A stretch of 39,183 nucleotides of DNA from an uncultured Pseudomonadales bacterium (GTDB lineage Bacteria > Pseudomonadota > Gammaproteobacteria > Pseudomonadales > Azotimanducaceae). Below the pieces are notes generated by a model. That model was not told where the DNA came from, did not search any database, and was given only the letters and a program-made list of their open reading frames with translations. The DNA lies in NCBI GenBank assembly GCA_938036875.1, contig CALHVX010000027.1, forward strand, positions 1-39,183, written 5' to 3'. The translations under genes were made by a program, and so were the position numbers. Of this stretch, positions 1 to 7,973 are shown piece by piece. Numbering within the stretch: position 1 is the first letter of the stretch; each line of letters begins with the position of its first letter.

Positions 1-261
1 GCCCTGGGCGGGCTTGATCACAAAGGTTGGGAGTTCTGCTAGTTGGTCTTTGAAATGCTCAATGTCTTGTTGGGTCTTAAGCGTAAGCAAAAGCTCCGGT
101 GCGGCAATACCCGCTTTGCGCATAATGAGCTTGGTTTGCAATTTGTCATCAACAAGCGGAAAAAATTCCCGTTTGTTGTAGCGAGAGATGTAACCGACAT
201 TGCGCCGGTTCATGCCCATAATACCGCGTTCGCGAAGTTGACCCACTGATATCCAACCCAT
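1..261 (-). CDS. Alpha-L-glutamate ligase-like protein (RimK-related ATP-grasp), 3' part missing
   Basis: The first 87 codons of a minus-strand gene that runs off the left edge. The start is the ATG at 261, preceded by an AGG about 9 bases upstream and lying 4 bases after the stop of the upstream gene. The visible residues include RERGIMGMNRRNVGYISRYN and then LVDDKLQTKLIMRKAGI, followed by FVIKPAQG, which is the beginning of the ATP-grasp nucleotide-binding fold. This N-terminus is characteristic of the alpha-L-glutamate ligase homologs that travel with an inactive transglutaminase membrane protein and a retropepsin-like zinc protease, exactly the two genes found upstream here. RimK-type enzymes add glutamate or other amino acids to a carboxyl acceptor using ATP; the acceptor for this subfamily is not known to me. 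The catalytic part lies outside the window. Confidence 0.85.
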   Translation of the reverse strand, partial: MGWISVGQLRERGIMGMNRRNVGYISRYNKREFFPLVDDKLQTKLIMRKAGIAAPELLLTLKTQQDIEHFKDQLAELPTFVIKPAQG

Positions 262-265
262 GGGT

Positions 266-1792
266 TTAGACCTGCCTGTCGTTCTGAGCCGGCAGCGGCT
301 CAAGATCGTTAAAAGTGCTGAACCGTTTGAGCTCAAGCAAGCGGTAACCGGTGTAACGGCCGAGCAACATGATGACGGCTAAGACACACAGGTGAACCTC
401 CGGGAAGTTGAACGCCCAGTAGCGGATGGCATCTACGTCCATCACTAGGTAAGCCAAAATGGCCACAATTAAGCTGCCGCCGCCTTGCACCAATACCTGT
501 TTGGGTCCTTCTTCTTCCCATAGAATGGACATGCGCTCAATGGTCCAAGCCAAGATGATCATGGGGAAGAAGGTAATGGTTAAACCGCCTATCAGCCCTA
601 GCTCGTAGCTCAATACGCTCACAAAGCTGATGATGCCAATGACCACCACCACTAAAGTGGCAATGCGTGCAACCAACAGTAGGTTCAAGGCGGAGAGCAA
701 GGAGCGAATCAGTAAACCGATCGCTACCACTAGCAGCAAGCTGGCAACCCCAGGTAGCAACTCGGTTTGCAAAAAGGCTAACGCAATCAAGATAGGCATA
801 AAGGTGCCGGAAGTGCTCATGCCGACGATGAGTCGCAGGAAGACCACCACCAGCGCACCGATGGGCAGCATCATAATGAGCTTGAACATACCCTGCTCAG
901 CGATGGGCAAGTTGTGCAGAGAGAAGCGGAAGTTGTCATCGTTCTGCTGCGCAAGACCTAAGGATGATCGGGTTTGGGTCAGCATGGAGAAGGTGACGCG
1001 GCTGTTGCGTCCACCCACCACTTCGAGCACTGCTGGGGTTTCGGTCTGCCACAGCAGTAGGGGCTGATCTTTGCTAACCAAGCCGTTTATGGTATCGAAC
1101 AAAACCCAGTCGTTTTCTGACCAAACCTGCACGTAGTCGCTCAAGCTTTGGCGACGACGGCGGTCCTCCAGCACTAGCACTTGCACCGTGCGGGCGTTAA
1201 CCCCTGCGTTGTTGACTAGATCGGCCATGAGCTGCGCACGCGGAAACTGGTCTAGCAACAAGCTCATGTTTTGAGATAAGGGTTGTGTGTTCATTGCCGC
1301 AACAACCTGCAGGGCTAAGCTTTCGGCGTCTGCGGTGAGAGGGACAATGGAGTTCAGCACCTGCTCCACGGCGGTGGCGTACGGCTCGTTGAAGTTGCGT
1401 GTGCGCAGCTGACCGGGTGGGTCGCCTGGGAAGCGGGTGTTGTTGTCGGCAACCAGGTCGAGTTTGTAGTAGAGCTGTTGCTCGCCGTTAGCTTCGCGCT
1501 TGCTCCAAGTAGCCTGGCGTTGCTCTGAGCGTTCTAAGTTAAAACCGAAACCGGATGAAGCACCGGACTCTCCGATCACACGAAAGCCATTTTGCTCGGG
1601 TGGTAAGGTCAAGCTGGCTTTGGTGCTGCCACCGTTGGCGCTGTACTCAATCCGTGCTTCCACCTGCCAGACCGGTTGCACCGACCCTGGCCACAAAGGT
1701 ACGCCGTACTCGCTGTGTCGCAGCGCGGCGATAGACAGGCCAGCAATGAAGGTGAAGGCAACTAAGAAGAGAAAGGGTGCTGTTCGGTTCAT
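266..1792 (-). CDS. Inactive transglutaminase domain fused to a 7-TM region
   Basis: 508 aa membrane protein. One N-terminal hydrophobic helix (about residues 7-24) is followed by a soluble, presumably periplasmic region of about 270 residues, then seven or so hydrophobic helices between about residues 300 and 490. This matches the bacterial family described as an inactive transglutaminase domain joined to seven transmembrane helices; the name reflects loss of the catalytic Cys. The start codon ATG at 1792 overlaps the stop of the upstream protease gene (ATGA), and the stop lies 4 bases before the next start, so the three genes should be translationally coupled. By context it acts with the ATP-grasp ligase and the protease, perhaps in sensing or modifying an envelope substrate. 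That role is inference. Confidence 0.85.
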   Translation of the reverse strand: MNRTAPFLFLVAFTFIAGLSIAALRHSEYGVPLWPGSVQPVWQVEARIEYSANGGSTKASLTLPPEQNGFRVIGESGASSGFGFNLERSEQRQATWSKREANGEQQLYYKLDLVADNNTRFPGDPPGQLRTRNFNEPYATAVEQVLNSIVPLTADAESLALQVVAAMNTQPLSQNMSLLLDQFPRAQLMADLVNNAGVNARTVQVLVLEDRRRRQSLSDYVQVWSENDWVLFDTINGLVSKDQPLLLWQTETPAVLEVVGGRNSRVTFSMLTQTRSSLGLAQQNDDNFRFSLHNLPIAEQGMFKLIMMLPIGALVVVFLRLIVGMSTSGTFMPILIALAFLQTELLPGVASLLLVVAIGLLIRSLLSALNLLLVARIATLVVVVIGIISFVSVLSYELGLIGGLTITFFPMIILAWTIERMSILWEEEGPKQVLVQGGGSLIVAILAYLVMDVDAIRYWAFNFPEVHLCVLAVIMLLGRYTGYRLLELKRFSTFNDLEPLPAQNDRQV

Positions 1793-2718
1793 GACTTAGG
1801 TTTTGCCTGGTTGCTGGCTTGCGCTTTCTTTTCGGGCTGGCGTGCCGGCTGCACAAATTTTTGCCCCACATCGACCAGAGCAACATCGGTCAAAAAGTTA
1901 CGGCCGAGGATGATTTGATACTCCAGGTGCGCGCGATCAGCCAAGGTAAAATCGAAGTTGTCCTTCACGTCACCCATTTGCACAAACATGTTAACCACGG
2001 GGCGTCTTGTCCCTTTGGGGTCTGCTTGTTGGATAACACGTACGTAGCGTACAACTGGGCGTTCGGTAGTAATGGTGCGTTCTTTTAGCTGCCACTCAAA
2101 GCGAACCCACTCGTCACCATCGCGCTCAAACTCTTCTAGGTTGGCCGCGTGTACGGAGCTAGAGCTGGCGCCGGTATCTATTCTGGCCACAATCTCAACC
2201 CCAGGCTGATCGATCCAGACGCGTTCTAGCTCGCCAACCACCATCTTGCCCGAGTTCTTGATGACCACTTGAGTGTCTGACTCAGGGCATTGCTGGGTAT
2301 CAGCGGGCACTTTGGGGCAGATATTTTTGATAACCCTAGGTAGTTTTTCTAGACGTTTGTCGATTGCCTCTAGCTGGGTATTGATGCTGTCGGTTTGAAC
2401 GTCCCGTTCGGCCTGCAGGTCTATAACACTGCTGCGGGTTTCTGCCGCTGCCGCTTCCACCGAGGCAACTTGGGTTTGCAAATTTTCGATTGTGTTGCGT
2501 TGGCCTGGGTTTAAGGCCGAGCAAGCGCTGAGGCCTAACACTATCAAGGGCAGCACAAGGTAGGTTACCCGGTTGATTGCCCGGTTAGTTACCCAGGAAG
2601 ATGGCAATGTGCAAAAGCCAACACCGGTTGTTTGTTGTGATAATTGGTTCATGAGGGCCGCGATAGTCTGAATAAATGGGTTGGATTTAGTAACTGGACG
2701 CGATCTATTCGAATCCAT
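1789..2718 (-). CDS. Retropepsin-like zinc/aspartic protease lipoprotein (RimB/Zn_protease family)
   Basis: Up to 309 aa from the ATG at 2718. A hydrophobic stretch ending in a lipobox (LSAC, Cys66) marks a lipoprotein, but 65 residues before the Cys is too long, so the real start is probably internal: ATG at 2652 or a TTG near 2606 that would give a signal peptide of usual size. After the Cys comes a short coiled-coil-like stretch (about 75-130), then the conserved domain with RIDTGASSSS (DTG at 181-183), the retropepsin-like active-site signature, and ILGRNFLTD near the end. The family is annotated as ATP-dependent zinc protease (RimB-like). It overlaps the transglutaminase-like gene by 4 bases. 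The C-terminal tail is rich in Lys, Gln and Ala and looks disordered. Confidence 0.82.
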   Translation of the reverse strand: MDSNRSRPVTKSNPFIQTIAALMNQLSQQTTGVGFCTLPSSWVTNRAINRVTYLVLPLIVLGLSACSALNPGQRNTIENLQTQVASVEAAAAETRSSVIDLQAERDVQTDSINTQLEAIDKRLEKLPRVIKNICPKVPADTQQCPESDTQVVIKNSGKMVVGELERVWIDQPGVEIVARIDTGASSSSVHAANLEEFERDGDEWVRFEWQLKERTITTERPVVRYVRVIQQADPKGTRRPVVNMFVQMGDVKDNFDFTLADRAHLEYQIILGRNFLTDVALVDVGQKFVQPARQPEKKAQASNQAKPKS

Positions 2719-2767
2719 TCAAATCTATGGTTTCAATCTGTAGCTTAAACCTGCTGGTCAAATCTCA

Positions 2768-2832
2768 TTTTTCAAGATTTTTTTTCAAGGTACTTTTTCA
2801 AGATTTTTTTTCAAGATACTTGTTCAAGGTCG
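2768..2832. repeat. Five tandem 13-bp T-rich repeats (two 26-bp units and a bit)
   Basis: Successive 13-mers read TTTTTCAAGATTT (2768), TTTTTCAAGGTAC (2781), TTTTTCAAGATTT (2794), TTTTTCAAGATAC (2807) and TTGTTCAAGGTCG (2820). Units alternate, so the block also reads as a 26-bp period. Each unit carries TTCAAG at the same phase, and two 8-T runs are present. The block sits about 50 bases upstream of the protease gene on the minus strand and about 80 bases upstream of the LexA box on the plus strand. Confidence 0.9.
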
Positions 2833-2905
2833 GGCTTGGCGGCTCTAGATGGCTGCCTTGATGTACGCCCTGCAAGGTGCATAGTCTAAAGATCGGTTGC
2901 AGGGC

Positions 2906-2935
2906 TTGATACTGTATATAAATACAGTATATAAG
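2906..2935 (+). promoter_or_regulatory. Sigma-70 promoter with embedded LexA box
   Basis: TACTGTATATAAATACAGTA at 2910-2929 fits the gammaproteobacterial LexA consensus (CTG TN8A CAG with AT-rich centre) nearly perfectly. It lies between a -35-like TTGATA (2906-2911) and a -10-like TATATA (2928-2933, spacer 16) or TATAAG (2930-2935, spacer 18), so bound LexA would block RNA polymerase. Transcription would start close to 2940, only a few bases before the GTG start of the radical SAM gene. Confidence 0.88.
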
Positions 2936-2946
2936 GGTGGGCCTGA

Positions 2947-4131
2947 GTGCAAGAGCCTGCAACTGTGACTAAGTTTGTGACCAAGTCCCCGTCTACCCCG
3001 CGCACAGACCGCAGCCGTGGGGCTCTGAGCAACGAGCAATCTCGCTTTATCACCGCGCGCAGCGAGTTCGTTGATGACGGTTGGGAAACGCCCAACCTTA
3101 AGCTTGGCGAACAGGGCAGCCCCGATGCTGGCGCTGCTGGGCTCTTGAGTGATGAATTCTCCGTGCGTCGGGTGCCTACTGAGTTTTTTCCGGACAAGAC
3201 CCGCAACTTAATTACGCGCAACAGCTCGCCGGATATTCCCTTCGACCGGTCTATCAACCCCTATAAAGGGTGTGAGCATGGCTGCATCTACTGTTTTGCC
3301 CGACCAACCCACGCCTATCTAGACTTGTCACCAGGGTTAGATTTTGAGCGGAAGATATTTTACAAAACCAAGGTGACCGAGCATTTGGCTAACGCGTTTG
3401 CCAAACCCAGCTACCAGGTGCGGCCCATCGCCATTGGGACCAACACCGACCCCTATCAACCTGGGGAGAAGCAGCATCAGGTCATGCGTGAACTGCTCAC
3501 GCGGCTGTTAGCCCATCGGCATCCAGTCACCATAGTCACTAAGGGTCAGCTGCTCACCCGTGATCTAGATTTGTTGGAGCAGCTGGCGGAGTTTAACCTG
3601 GTAAAGGTGATGATCAGCGTCACCACCTTGTCCATTGCCCTTAAAACTAAGCTCGAGCCGCGAACTGCTAGCCCCGGTGTGCGCCTAAAGATGATGCGGC
3701 AACTAGCGGATGCGGGCGTGCCGGTTGGTGCCATGATTGCGCCCGTGATCCCCTACATCAACGATGCTGAGCTACAAGACATTGTGGGCGCTTGTGTTGA
3801 GCATGGTGCAAAGGAGTTGAACTACATTTTGCTGCGTTTACCGCTTGAGGTTGCGCCGCTATTTGAGCAATGGCTGGTTGAGCATTATCCGTTGCGTGCG
3901 GAGAAGGTAATGAACGTCATTCGCGATACCCGTGGTGGCAAGGCGTACGACTCACAATGGGGGCAGCGTATGCGCGGGCGGGGGCCCTTTGCGGAGCTGT
4001 TGGCGCAACGGTTTGCATTAGCGCTTAAGCAACAACTCAAGCAACACCAGGTAGCACCTGGTGGTATCGCTGCTCTTAACTGTGCGGACTTTAACCCCGA
4101 CCCCAATCGGTCTCAGCTGACGTTGTTTTAA
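2947..4131 (+). CDS. PA0069-family radical SAM protein (SplB-related)
   Basis: 394 aa from the GTG at 2947. The radical SAM signature NPYKGCEHGCIYCFARPTH gives the 4Fe-4S cluster ligands Cys109, Cys113 and Cys116 in the CxxxCxxC spacing. The N-terminal RGALSNxxSRF and DDGWE segments and the stretch after the cluster motif match the PA0069 family, which is related to the spore photoproduct lyase group. No ATG is available near the start; GTG at 2947 has an AAGGGTGG stretch just upstream, but GTG at 2965 or 2977 cannot be excluded. The LexA operator immediately upstream suggests induction by DNA damage, fitting a repair-related role, although the substrate of this family is not established. The gene is convergent with the APC permease, leaving 7 bases. 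Confidence 0.87.
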   Translation: MQEPATVTKFVTKSPSTPRTDRSRGALSNEQSRFITARSEFVDDGWETPNLKLGEQGSPDAGAAGLLSDEFSVRRVPTEFFPDKTRNLITRNSSPDIPFDRSINPYKGCEHGCIYCFARPTHAYLDLSPGLDFERKIFYKTKVTEHLANAFAKPSYQVRPIAIGTNTDPYQPGEKQHQVMRELLTRLLAHRHPVTIVTKGQLLTRDLDLLEQLAEFNLVKVMISVTTLSIALKTKLEPRTASPGVRLKMMRQLADAGVPVGAMIAPVIPYINDAELQDIVGACVEHGAKELNYILLRLPLEVAPLFEQWLVEHYPLRAEKVMNVIRDTRGGKAYDSQWGQRMRGRGPFAELLAQRFALALKQQLKQHQVAPGGIAALNCADFNPDPNRSQLTLF

Positions 4132-4138
4132 GGCAATG

Positions 4139-5521
4139 TCAACTAGGTGCCTTAGGTCGGTAACGCCAGTAAACGACAACGCCGATGATCGCCCAGACCA
4201 GTATCAACAACCACTCTTGTGGCCATAACAACGCGCTTGGGCTCCAAGGCAAAAACGCGCTTAGCAAACCCAACGCCAGAACGATAGATCCATAGCCAAC
4301 AAGGCGTGGGTAGCGAATGCGGAAAGGCCGCGCTAATTCGGGTTCTTTGCGGCGTATCGCCAGAAAGGCGATAGGGACAAACAGATAAGCCACCACCACA
4401 GCAAAGCTGCTGGCATCAACAAGCCAAACTAAAATTGTGCGACCAAACAAGGGTGCAAAGGCGCTAAGCGCGCCAATGGTCAAAATGCTGAGGTAAGGTG
4501 TACCGTAACTTTTGTGCAGTCGACCAAAGGCGGCGGGGAGCTGGCCGCTTTCGGCCAAGGCGTACATTACCCGGCTGCCACCGATGACAAAGGCATTCCA
4601 AGAGGTAAGGATGCCGGCTGCGCCACCTACCACCACCAGTTTGCCCATCCAGGGTTGCTGCCATAGAGCGCTGGCTGCATCTGCGGAAGCCATGCTTGCT
4701 TTGGCCAGCTCAGCATTGGGCATGGCGCTGGCCACGGCCAGCGAGATACCCGCGTACCAAAGCACAGCTAAGCAAACCGAAGCCATCAGTAGCCGCCCGA
4801 TCTTCTGTGGTGGCAGATTGATCTCTTCAGCGGATTGGGGGATGACATCAAAACCCACCAGCATGGCGGGCACCATAATGAGCACGCTGAGAATGCCCGT
4901 TGCTGGGCTAACGATGAGCGGCTGTGCATTGCTGAGATCACCGAAGCGAATAGCGCCCACAAACAACACAACCCCGGCGAGCAAGATGAGCAATAGCGCC
5001 ACCTGTTGGGCGCGTGCGGCAACCCCAATACCCAGGACGTTAAGCCAGGTGATCACCACGGTGCTGACAACACCTAACAAAACAAAGCCAAGATCCACCG
5101 GTGCGCCTAGGACCTCCCACAAGGTGCCGATTCTTAAGCTCGGCAACAGATATTCAACCGCTGTAGGCAAGGCCACCGCTTCAAACATACACACCGCCAC
5201 GTAAGCCAGCAGCAGCGCCCAAGAGCAGACAAAGGATGCGCCAGCCCCCAGGCCACGTGCGGTGTAAACATGTTCCCCACCCGCTTTTGGGATGGCGCTG
5301 GCGAGTTCAGCGTAGGTTAAGCCGATACAGGCAATAGCAAAACCACCCCCGGCAAACGCGATCAGGGTGCCGAGCGAACCGGCACCGAGCACCCAGTTAC
5401 CCGTGAGTAGAACCCAGCTCCAACCGATCATCGCACCAAAGGCGAGGGCAATGACCTGCCGGGCGCCCAGCACTTTGACAAATTTAGGGTTGGCCGGCTC
5501 AGCGGTCGATTCTGTCGGCAT
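4139..5521 (-). CDS. APC-family amino acid permease
   Basis: 460 aa, almost entirely hydrophobic with about 12 transmembrane helices. The first helix carries GAMIGWSWVLLTG, the broken-helix glycine motif of the amino acid-polyamine-organocation superfamily, and helix 3 onward shows AELASAIPKAGGEHVY, the usual inner gate region. NLPPQKIGR and PYLSIL segments also fit the family. Such proteins move amino acids or amines across the inner membrane by proton coupling or exchange. The substrate cannot be read from sequence. The start ATG at 5521 lacks a strong ribosome binding site. It is divergent from the small gene at 5611, with a 90-base gap. Confidence 0.88.
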   Translation of the reverse strand: MPTESTAEPANPKFVKVLGARQVIALAFGAMIGWSWVLLTGNWVLGAGSLGTLIAFAGGGFAIACIGLTYAELASAIPKAGGEHVYTARGLGAGASFVCSWALLLAYVAVCMFEAVALPTAVEYLLPSLRIGTLWEVLGAPVDLGFVLLGVVSTVVITWLNVLGIGVAARAQQVALLLILLAGVVLFVGAIRFGDLSNAQPLIVSPATGILSVLIMVPAMLVGFDVIPQSAEEINLPPQKIGRLLMASVCLAVLWYAGISLAVASAMPNAELAKASMASADAASALWQQPWMGKLVVVGGAAGILTSWNAFVIGGSRVMYALAESGQLPAAFGRLHKSYGTPYLSILTIGALSAFAPLFGRTILVWLVDASSFAVVVAYLFVPIAFLAIRRKEPELARPFRIRYPRLVGYGSIVLALGLLSAFLPWSPSALLWPQEWLLILVWAIIGVVVYWRYRPKAPS

Positions 5522-5610
5522 ACGCGGATTCTTTTTGTCGGCGAAGGTCCCGCAGCTTAGCGGTTGCAGTAAACTGGGGGAAGTGAGTCCTAAACGAATT
5601 GGATGGTAGT

Positions 5611-5892
5611 TTGAGCAAACAACACAACTTCAGTCATCGCGATCGAAGCTTTGAGATACAGGTTGATGACACCGCAGGCCTAGAGCTTTGGTACGACGGG
5701 GTCTGCCGCAAGCAGCGCTTGCCCTCCCAGGTTGAGCCTTGGTATGCCTGGACCAACGTGGAGTTGGAATGGGAAGAGCATCACTACTTAGAGGTGCGCT
5801 ATTGGCCGAGCAGCCAGCGCCTGCAGATCACGGTGAATCGAGAGTTGGCCTACGATGGCCCGTTTGGTGAGCCATCACCGCCGAGCCACTAA
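5611..5892 (+). CDS. Small hypothetical protein, Trp-rich
   Basis: 93 aa if started at the TTG at 5611, which has GGATGG 4 bases upstream; a TTG at 5599 would add four residues. No ATG exists at the N-terminus. The protein is acidic and rich in Trp, Tyr and Glu (for example WYDGVCRKQ and WTNVELEWEEHHYLEVRYWP), with alternating polar and aromatic residues suggesting a small beta-sheet fold. No signal peptide or membrane segment. I do not recognise the family. The gene stands alone, divergent from the permease and convergent with the M48 gene. Confidence 0.55.
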   Translation: MSKQHNFSHRDRSFEIQVDDTAGLELWYDGVCRKQRLPSQVEPWYAWTNVELEWEEHHYLEVRYWPSSQRLQITVNRELAYDGPFGEPSPPSH

Positions 5893-5918
5893 CCCTTCCG
5901 CAGAGCCTGCTATGCGCT

Positions 5919-6752
5919 CTACCAAGTAAGTGGAGTAACGCTGCCAGTCACCCCCAGTTCCGTCTTCAGCTTATCTAAACGTTGCAAGCGTTCGTCGAGA
6001 TTAGGATGCGTGTTGAGAAAATCTGGCCCCGTTACCAATGTCTCCTCCGCATAGGTGAGTTTAAGCGTTTGATACAACTCATCCGCACCCTCCAAGTGAC
6101 CGTAAAGCTCTATGAGTGTCTGCGCAGCCAGTGCATCCGCGGCGTGTTCTTGCGCGCGACTAAACGACAAGGTGGTGGTAATCCCCATCCATTGCACCAG
6201 TTGCGCCGCGCTGTCGTTGTCCGTTAGCCCAAACATAGTGCCAAGCGCGATGGATACCGTCACCCCGCGACTCATTGCCACAATAGGGTGTCGCAGTTTT
6301 ACGTGCGCAATCTCGTGAGCCAGCACCATGGCGAGCGCGTTTTCGTTGGTTAGCTTGTCGGCCAGACCGGCATGAATAACAATTTGACCACCGAGGGTTG
6401 CAAACGCATTAACCGTTGGTGTATCGCTGTAGTGAATGGTTACCGTGATTGGGTCAGCAACATCCATGGCAATACGCAACCGCTCCCCGAGTTCACGCAA
6501 CACTTTTTCGCGGCTGCTGTTGGCTTCGCTACTGGCACCAGTCAACTGCAAAATGTCAGGTAGCGCTTGAGCTATTCGCTGCTCAGTTGCAAAAGGAATA
6601 TGGATTGCCAAGCGCTGGGCGAGACCTGCCAACAGCATGATGACGAGAAAGCTGATCGCGGTTACCGCCGCAAGTAACACCACTAGATCTTGTAGCGGAT
6701 GCTCATCGCTTACGTTAATGCCCTCGGCTTGCTTGGGGTTCTCGTAGCTCAC
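5919..6752 (-). CDS. M48-type zinc metallopeptidase, membrane-anchored
   Basis: 277 aa. A single hydrophobic helix (about 22-45) is followed by a peptidase domain with the zinc motif HEIAH (146-150), preceded by NAFATLGG (115-122), and the third ligand Glu202 in SRAQEHAADALA. This is the layout of M48 peptidases of the Oma1/BepA-like type, with the catalytic domain likely on the periplasmic side. The C-terminal NTHPNLDERLQRL matches the SxHPxxxxRI motif of these enzymes. It is the last gene of a unit with two YbjQ-family genes, 9 bases after the second, so it may act in the same quality-control task. Confidence 0.88.
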   Translation of the reverse strand: MSYENPKQAEGINVSDEHPLQDLVVLLAAVTAISFLVIMLLAGLAQRLAIHIPFATEQRIAQALPDILQLTGASSEANSSREKVLRELGERLRIAMDVADPITVTIHYSDTPTVNAFATLGGQIVIHAGLADKLTNENALAMVLAHEIAHVKLRHPIVAMSRGVTVSIALGTMFGLTDNDSAAQLVQWMGITTTLSFSRAQEHAADALAAQTLIELYGHLEGADELYQTLKLTYAEETLVTGPDFLNTHPNLDERLQRLDKLKTELGVTGSVTPLTW

Positions 6753-6761
6753 GGCTTGGTT

Positions 6762-7202
6762 TTAACGAATCAGCGCAGTGCCATAGGCGTAGACTTCGAC
6801 ACTGCCGATCTGGTCGCCTTTGCCCTTAGAGATGCTGGCGGTTTCAAGTCGAACATTGACCACCATTTGCGCGCCGAGAGTATGGGCTTGCGCTTTCATA
6901 CGTAGCAACGCCTCGCGGCGAGCGCGCTCTAGTAATGACTCGTAGGCCGTGAGCCGGCCGCCAAACAGAGATTTCAACGTAGAAACTACCCGCTTGAAGT
7001 AGTCTAACGAGATCACCACATTGCCTCCGACCAGTGGACCTTGCTGCCAATCACCCGGTGGTAGGTGACGTTCGTTGAAGACCAGCAGCTCTTTAAGTTG
7101 TTCTTCCCGACGGAGAATTGAAGCGAAGTGCCGCCGTTCTGCCGCACGTCCAAACAGGTAACCCAACAGGGTTAGTGTGGCGATGATCGCAATATCAATC
7201 AT
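6762..7202 (-). CDS. YbjQ/UPF0145-family protein with N-terminal membrane helix
   Basis: 146 aa. The first 18 residues form a hydrophobic helix, followed by a charged linker with RREEQLKELLVF, then a YbjQ-type domain from about residue 60: GGNVVISLDYFKRVVSTLKS, GGRLTAYESLLERARREAL, GAQMVVNVR and VEVYAYGTA. The YbjQ fold is a small pentamer-forming domain once proposed to bind metals; function is unresolved. The start ATG overlaps the stop of the upstream paralog by 4 bases (7199-7202). Compared with that paralog it has gained a membrane anchor. Confidence 0.85.
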   Translation of the reverse strand: MIDIAIIATLTLLGYLFGRAAERRHFASILRREEQLKELLVFNERHLPPGDWQQGPLVGGNVVISLDYFKRVVSTLKSLFGGRLTAYESLLERARREALLRMKAQAHTLGAQMVVNVRLETASISKGKGDQIGSVEVYAYGTALIR

Positions 7203-7528
7203 GCTTGCGACTCTTCCACCAGCTCAACAGCGGTGCCATAAGCAAACAACTCGGCGGCGCCTGCGGTGACCGAGGAGGTTGAAAAGCGCACGTTAACAAC
7301 AGCGTTTGCACCCAAATGCTGAGCTTGGGCGATCATACGTTGGACAGCCTCTTCGCGCGCTTCGGTTAGTAGCTCGGTATACGCCTTAAGCTCGCCGCCA
7401 AAAATGTTTTTGAACCCGGCTAGGATATCCTTGCCAACGTGTTTTGCTCGCACTGTATTACCTTGAACCATGCCTAGATGTCGCACAATGCGATGCCCGG
7501 GAATCAGTTCGATATTGCTAATCTGCAT
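7199..7528 (-). CDS. YbjQ/UPF0145-family protein
   Basis: 109 aa, the usual length of free-standing YbjQ proteins. Recognisable segments are GNTVRAKHVGKDILAGFKNI, GGELKAYTELLTEAREEAV, GANAVVNVRF and LFAYGTAVEL. No signal peptide or membrane helix. First gene of the ybjQ / TM-ybjQ / M48 unit; its stop overlaps the start of the second gene. The biochemical role of the family is not known. Confidence 0.87.
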   Translation of the reverse strand: MQISNIELIPGHRIVRHLGMVQGNTVRAKHVGKDILAGFKNIFGGELKAYTELLTEAREEAVQRMIAQAQHLGANAVVNVRFSTSSVTAGAAELFAYGTAVELVEESQA

Positions 7529-7691
7529 GGCTTGCCGCCTGTTCTATGAGGGTGGTGCTAGTAAAATCCCAGCAAAATTCGTTGTCAAAAGGGTCAACGT
7601 TAAGAAACGTTATCACATCAACAATCCGCTTGTCGGCAGCCATTATGCTAGGCTCAAAAGCGAATTTTGAACTCTATCCGCGAATACGACT

Positions 7692-7973
7692 ATGAATCTA
7701 TCTGTAGAGATCAGCATGTACCCGTTGCAAGATGGATACATTGCCAAAATTGATGACTTTCTAGAAGACATCAACCGCAACAGCAGTGATATCGACATAC
7801 GCACCTCGAACATGAGTACGCGTTTGTTTGGCGATTACGATGCTGTTAGCGATTTGCTCAAACACGCCATGCAGCGTTCGATGCAAAAGCATGGAAAAAT
7901 TGTTTTTGTGTGCAAATTTATTCAAGGCGATGCACGTGACCTAGATGAGTTGGAGACTGTCACCGTTCGATGA
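7692..7973 (+). CDS. Thiamine-binding MTH1187/YkoF-like protein
   Basis: 93 aa. SVEISMYPLQDGYIAKIDDF at the N-terminus, MSTRLFGDYDAV in the middle and KIVFVCKF near the end match the small MTH1187/YqgV (former DUF77) family, annotated as thiamine-binding and related to YkoF. It is cytoplasmic. The stop overlaps the ATG of the PnuC-type transporter by 4 bases, so the pair is translationally coupled; together they suggest uptake of thiamine, a precursor or another vitamin. I looked for a TPP riboswitch in the 163-base upstream gap and did not see one. Confidence 0.82.
   Translation: MNLSVEISMYPLQDGYIAKIDDFLEDINRNSSDIDIRTSNMSTRLFGDYDAVSDLLKHAMQRSMQKHGKIVFVCKFIQGDARDLDELETVTVR

Noticed and set aside
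630-1067. 145-codon plus-strand open frame
   Set aside because: It lies fully antisense to the inactive transglutaminase gene, with no recognisable domain or ribosome binding site, and mirrors the reading of that gene.
2768-2832. Replication origin suggested by 13-mers
   Set aside because: No DnaA boxes, no dnaA, gidA or parA neighbours; repeats do not fit the oriC 13-mer consensus.
4512-5204. 230-codon plus-strand open frame inside the APC permease
   Set aside because: Antisense shadow; composition rich in Ser, Thr, Ala and Pro as expected for the complement of a membrane protein, with no domain.
7529-7691. TPP riboswitch before the thiamine-binding gene
   Set aside because: No CUGAGA and no conserved ACCUGAUCUGG-type segment in the gap.
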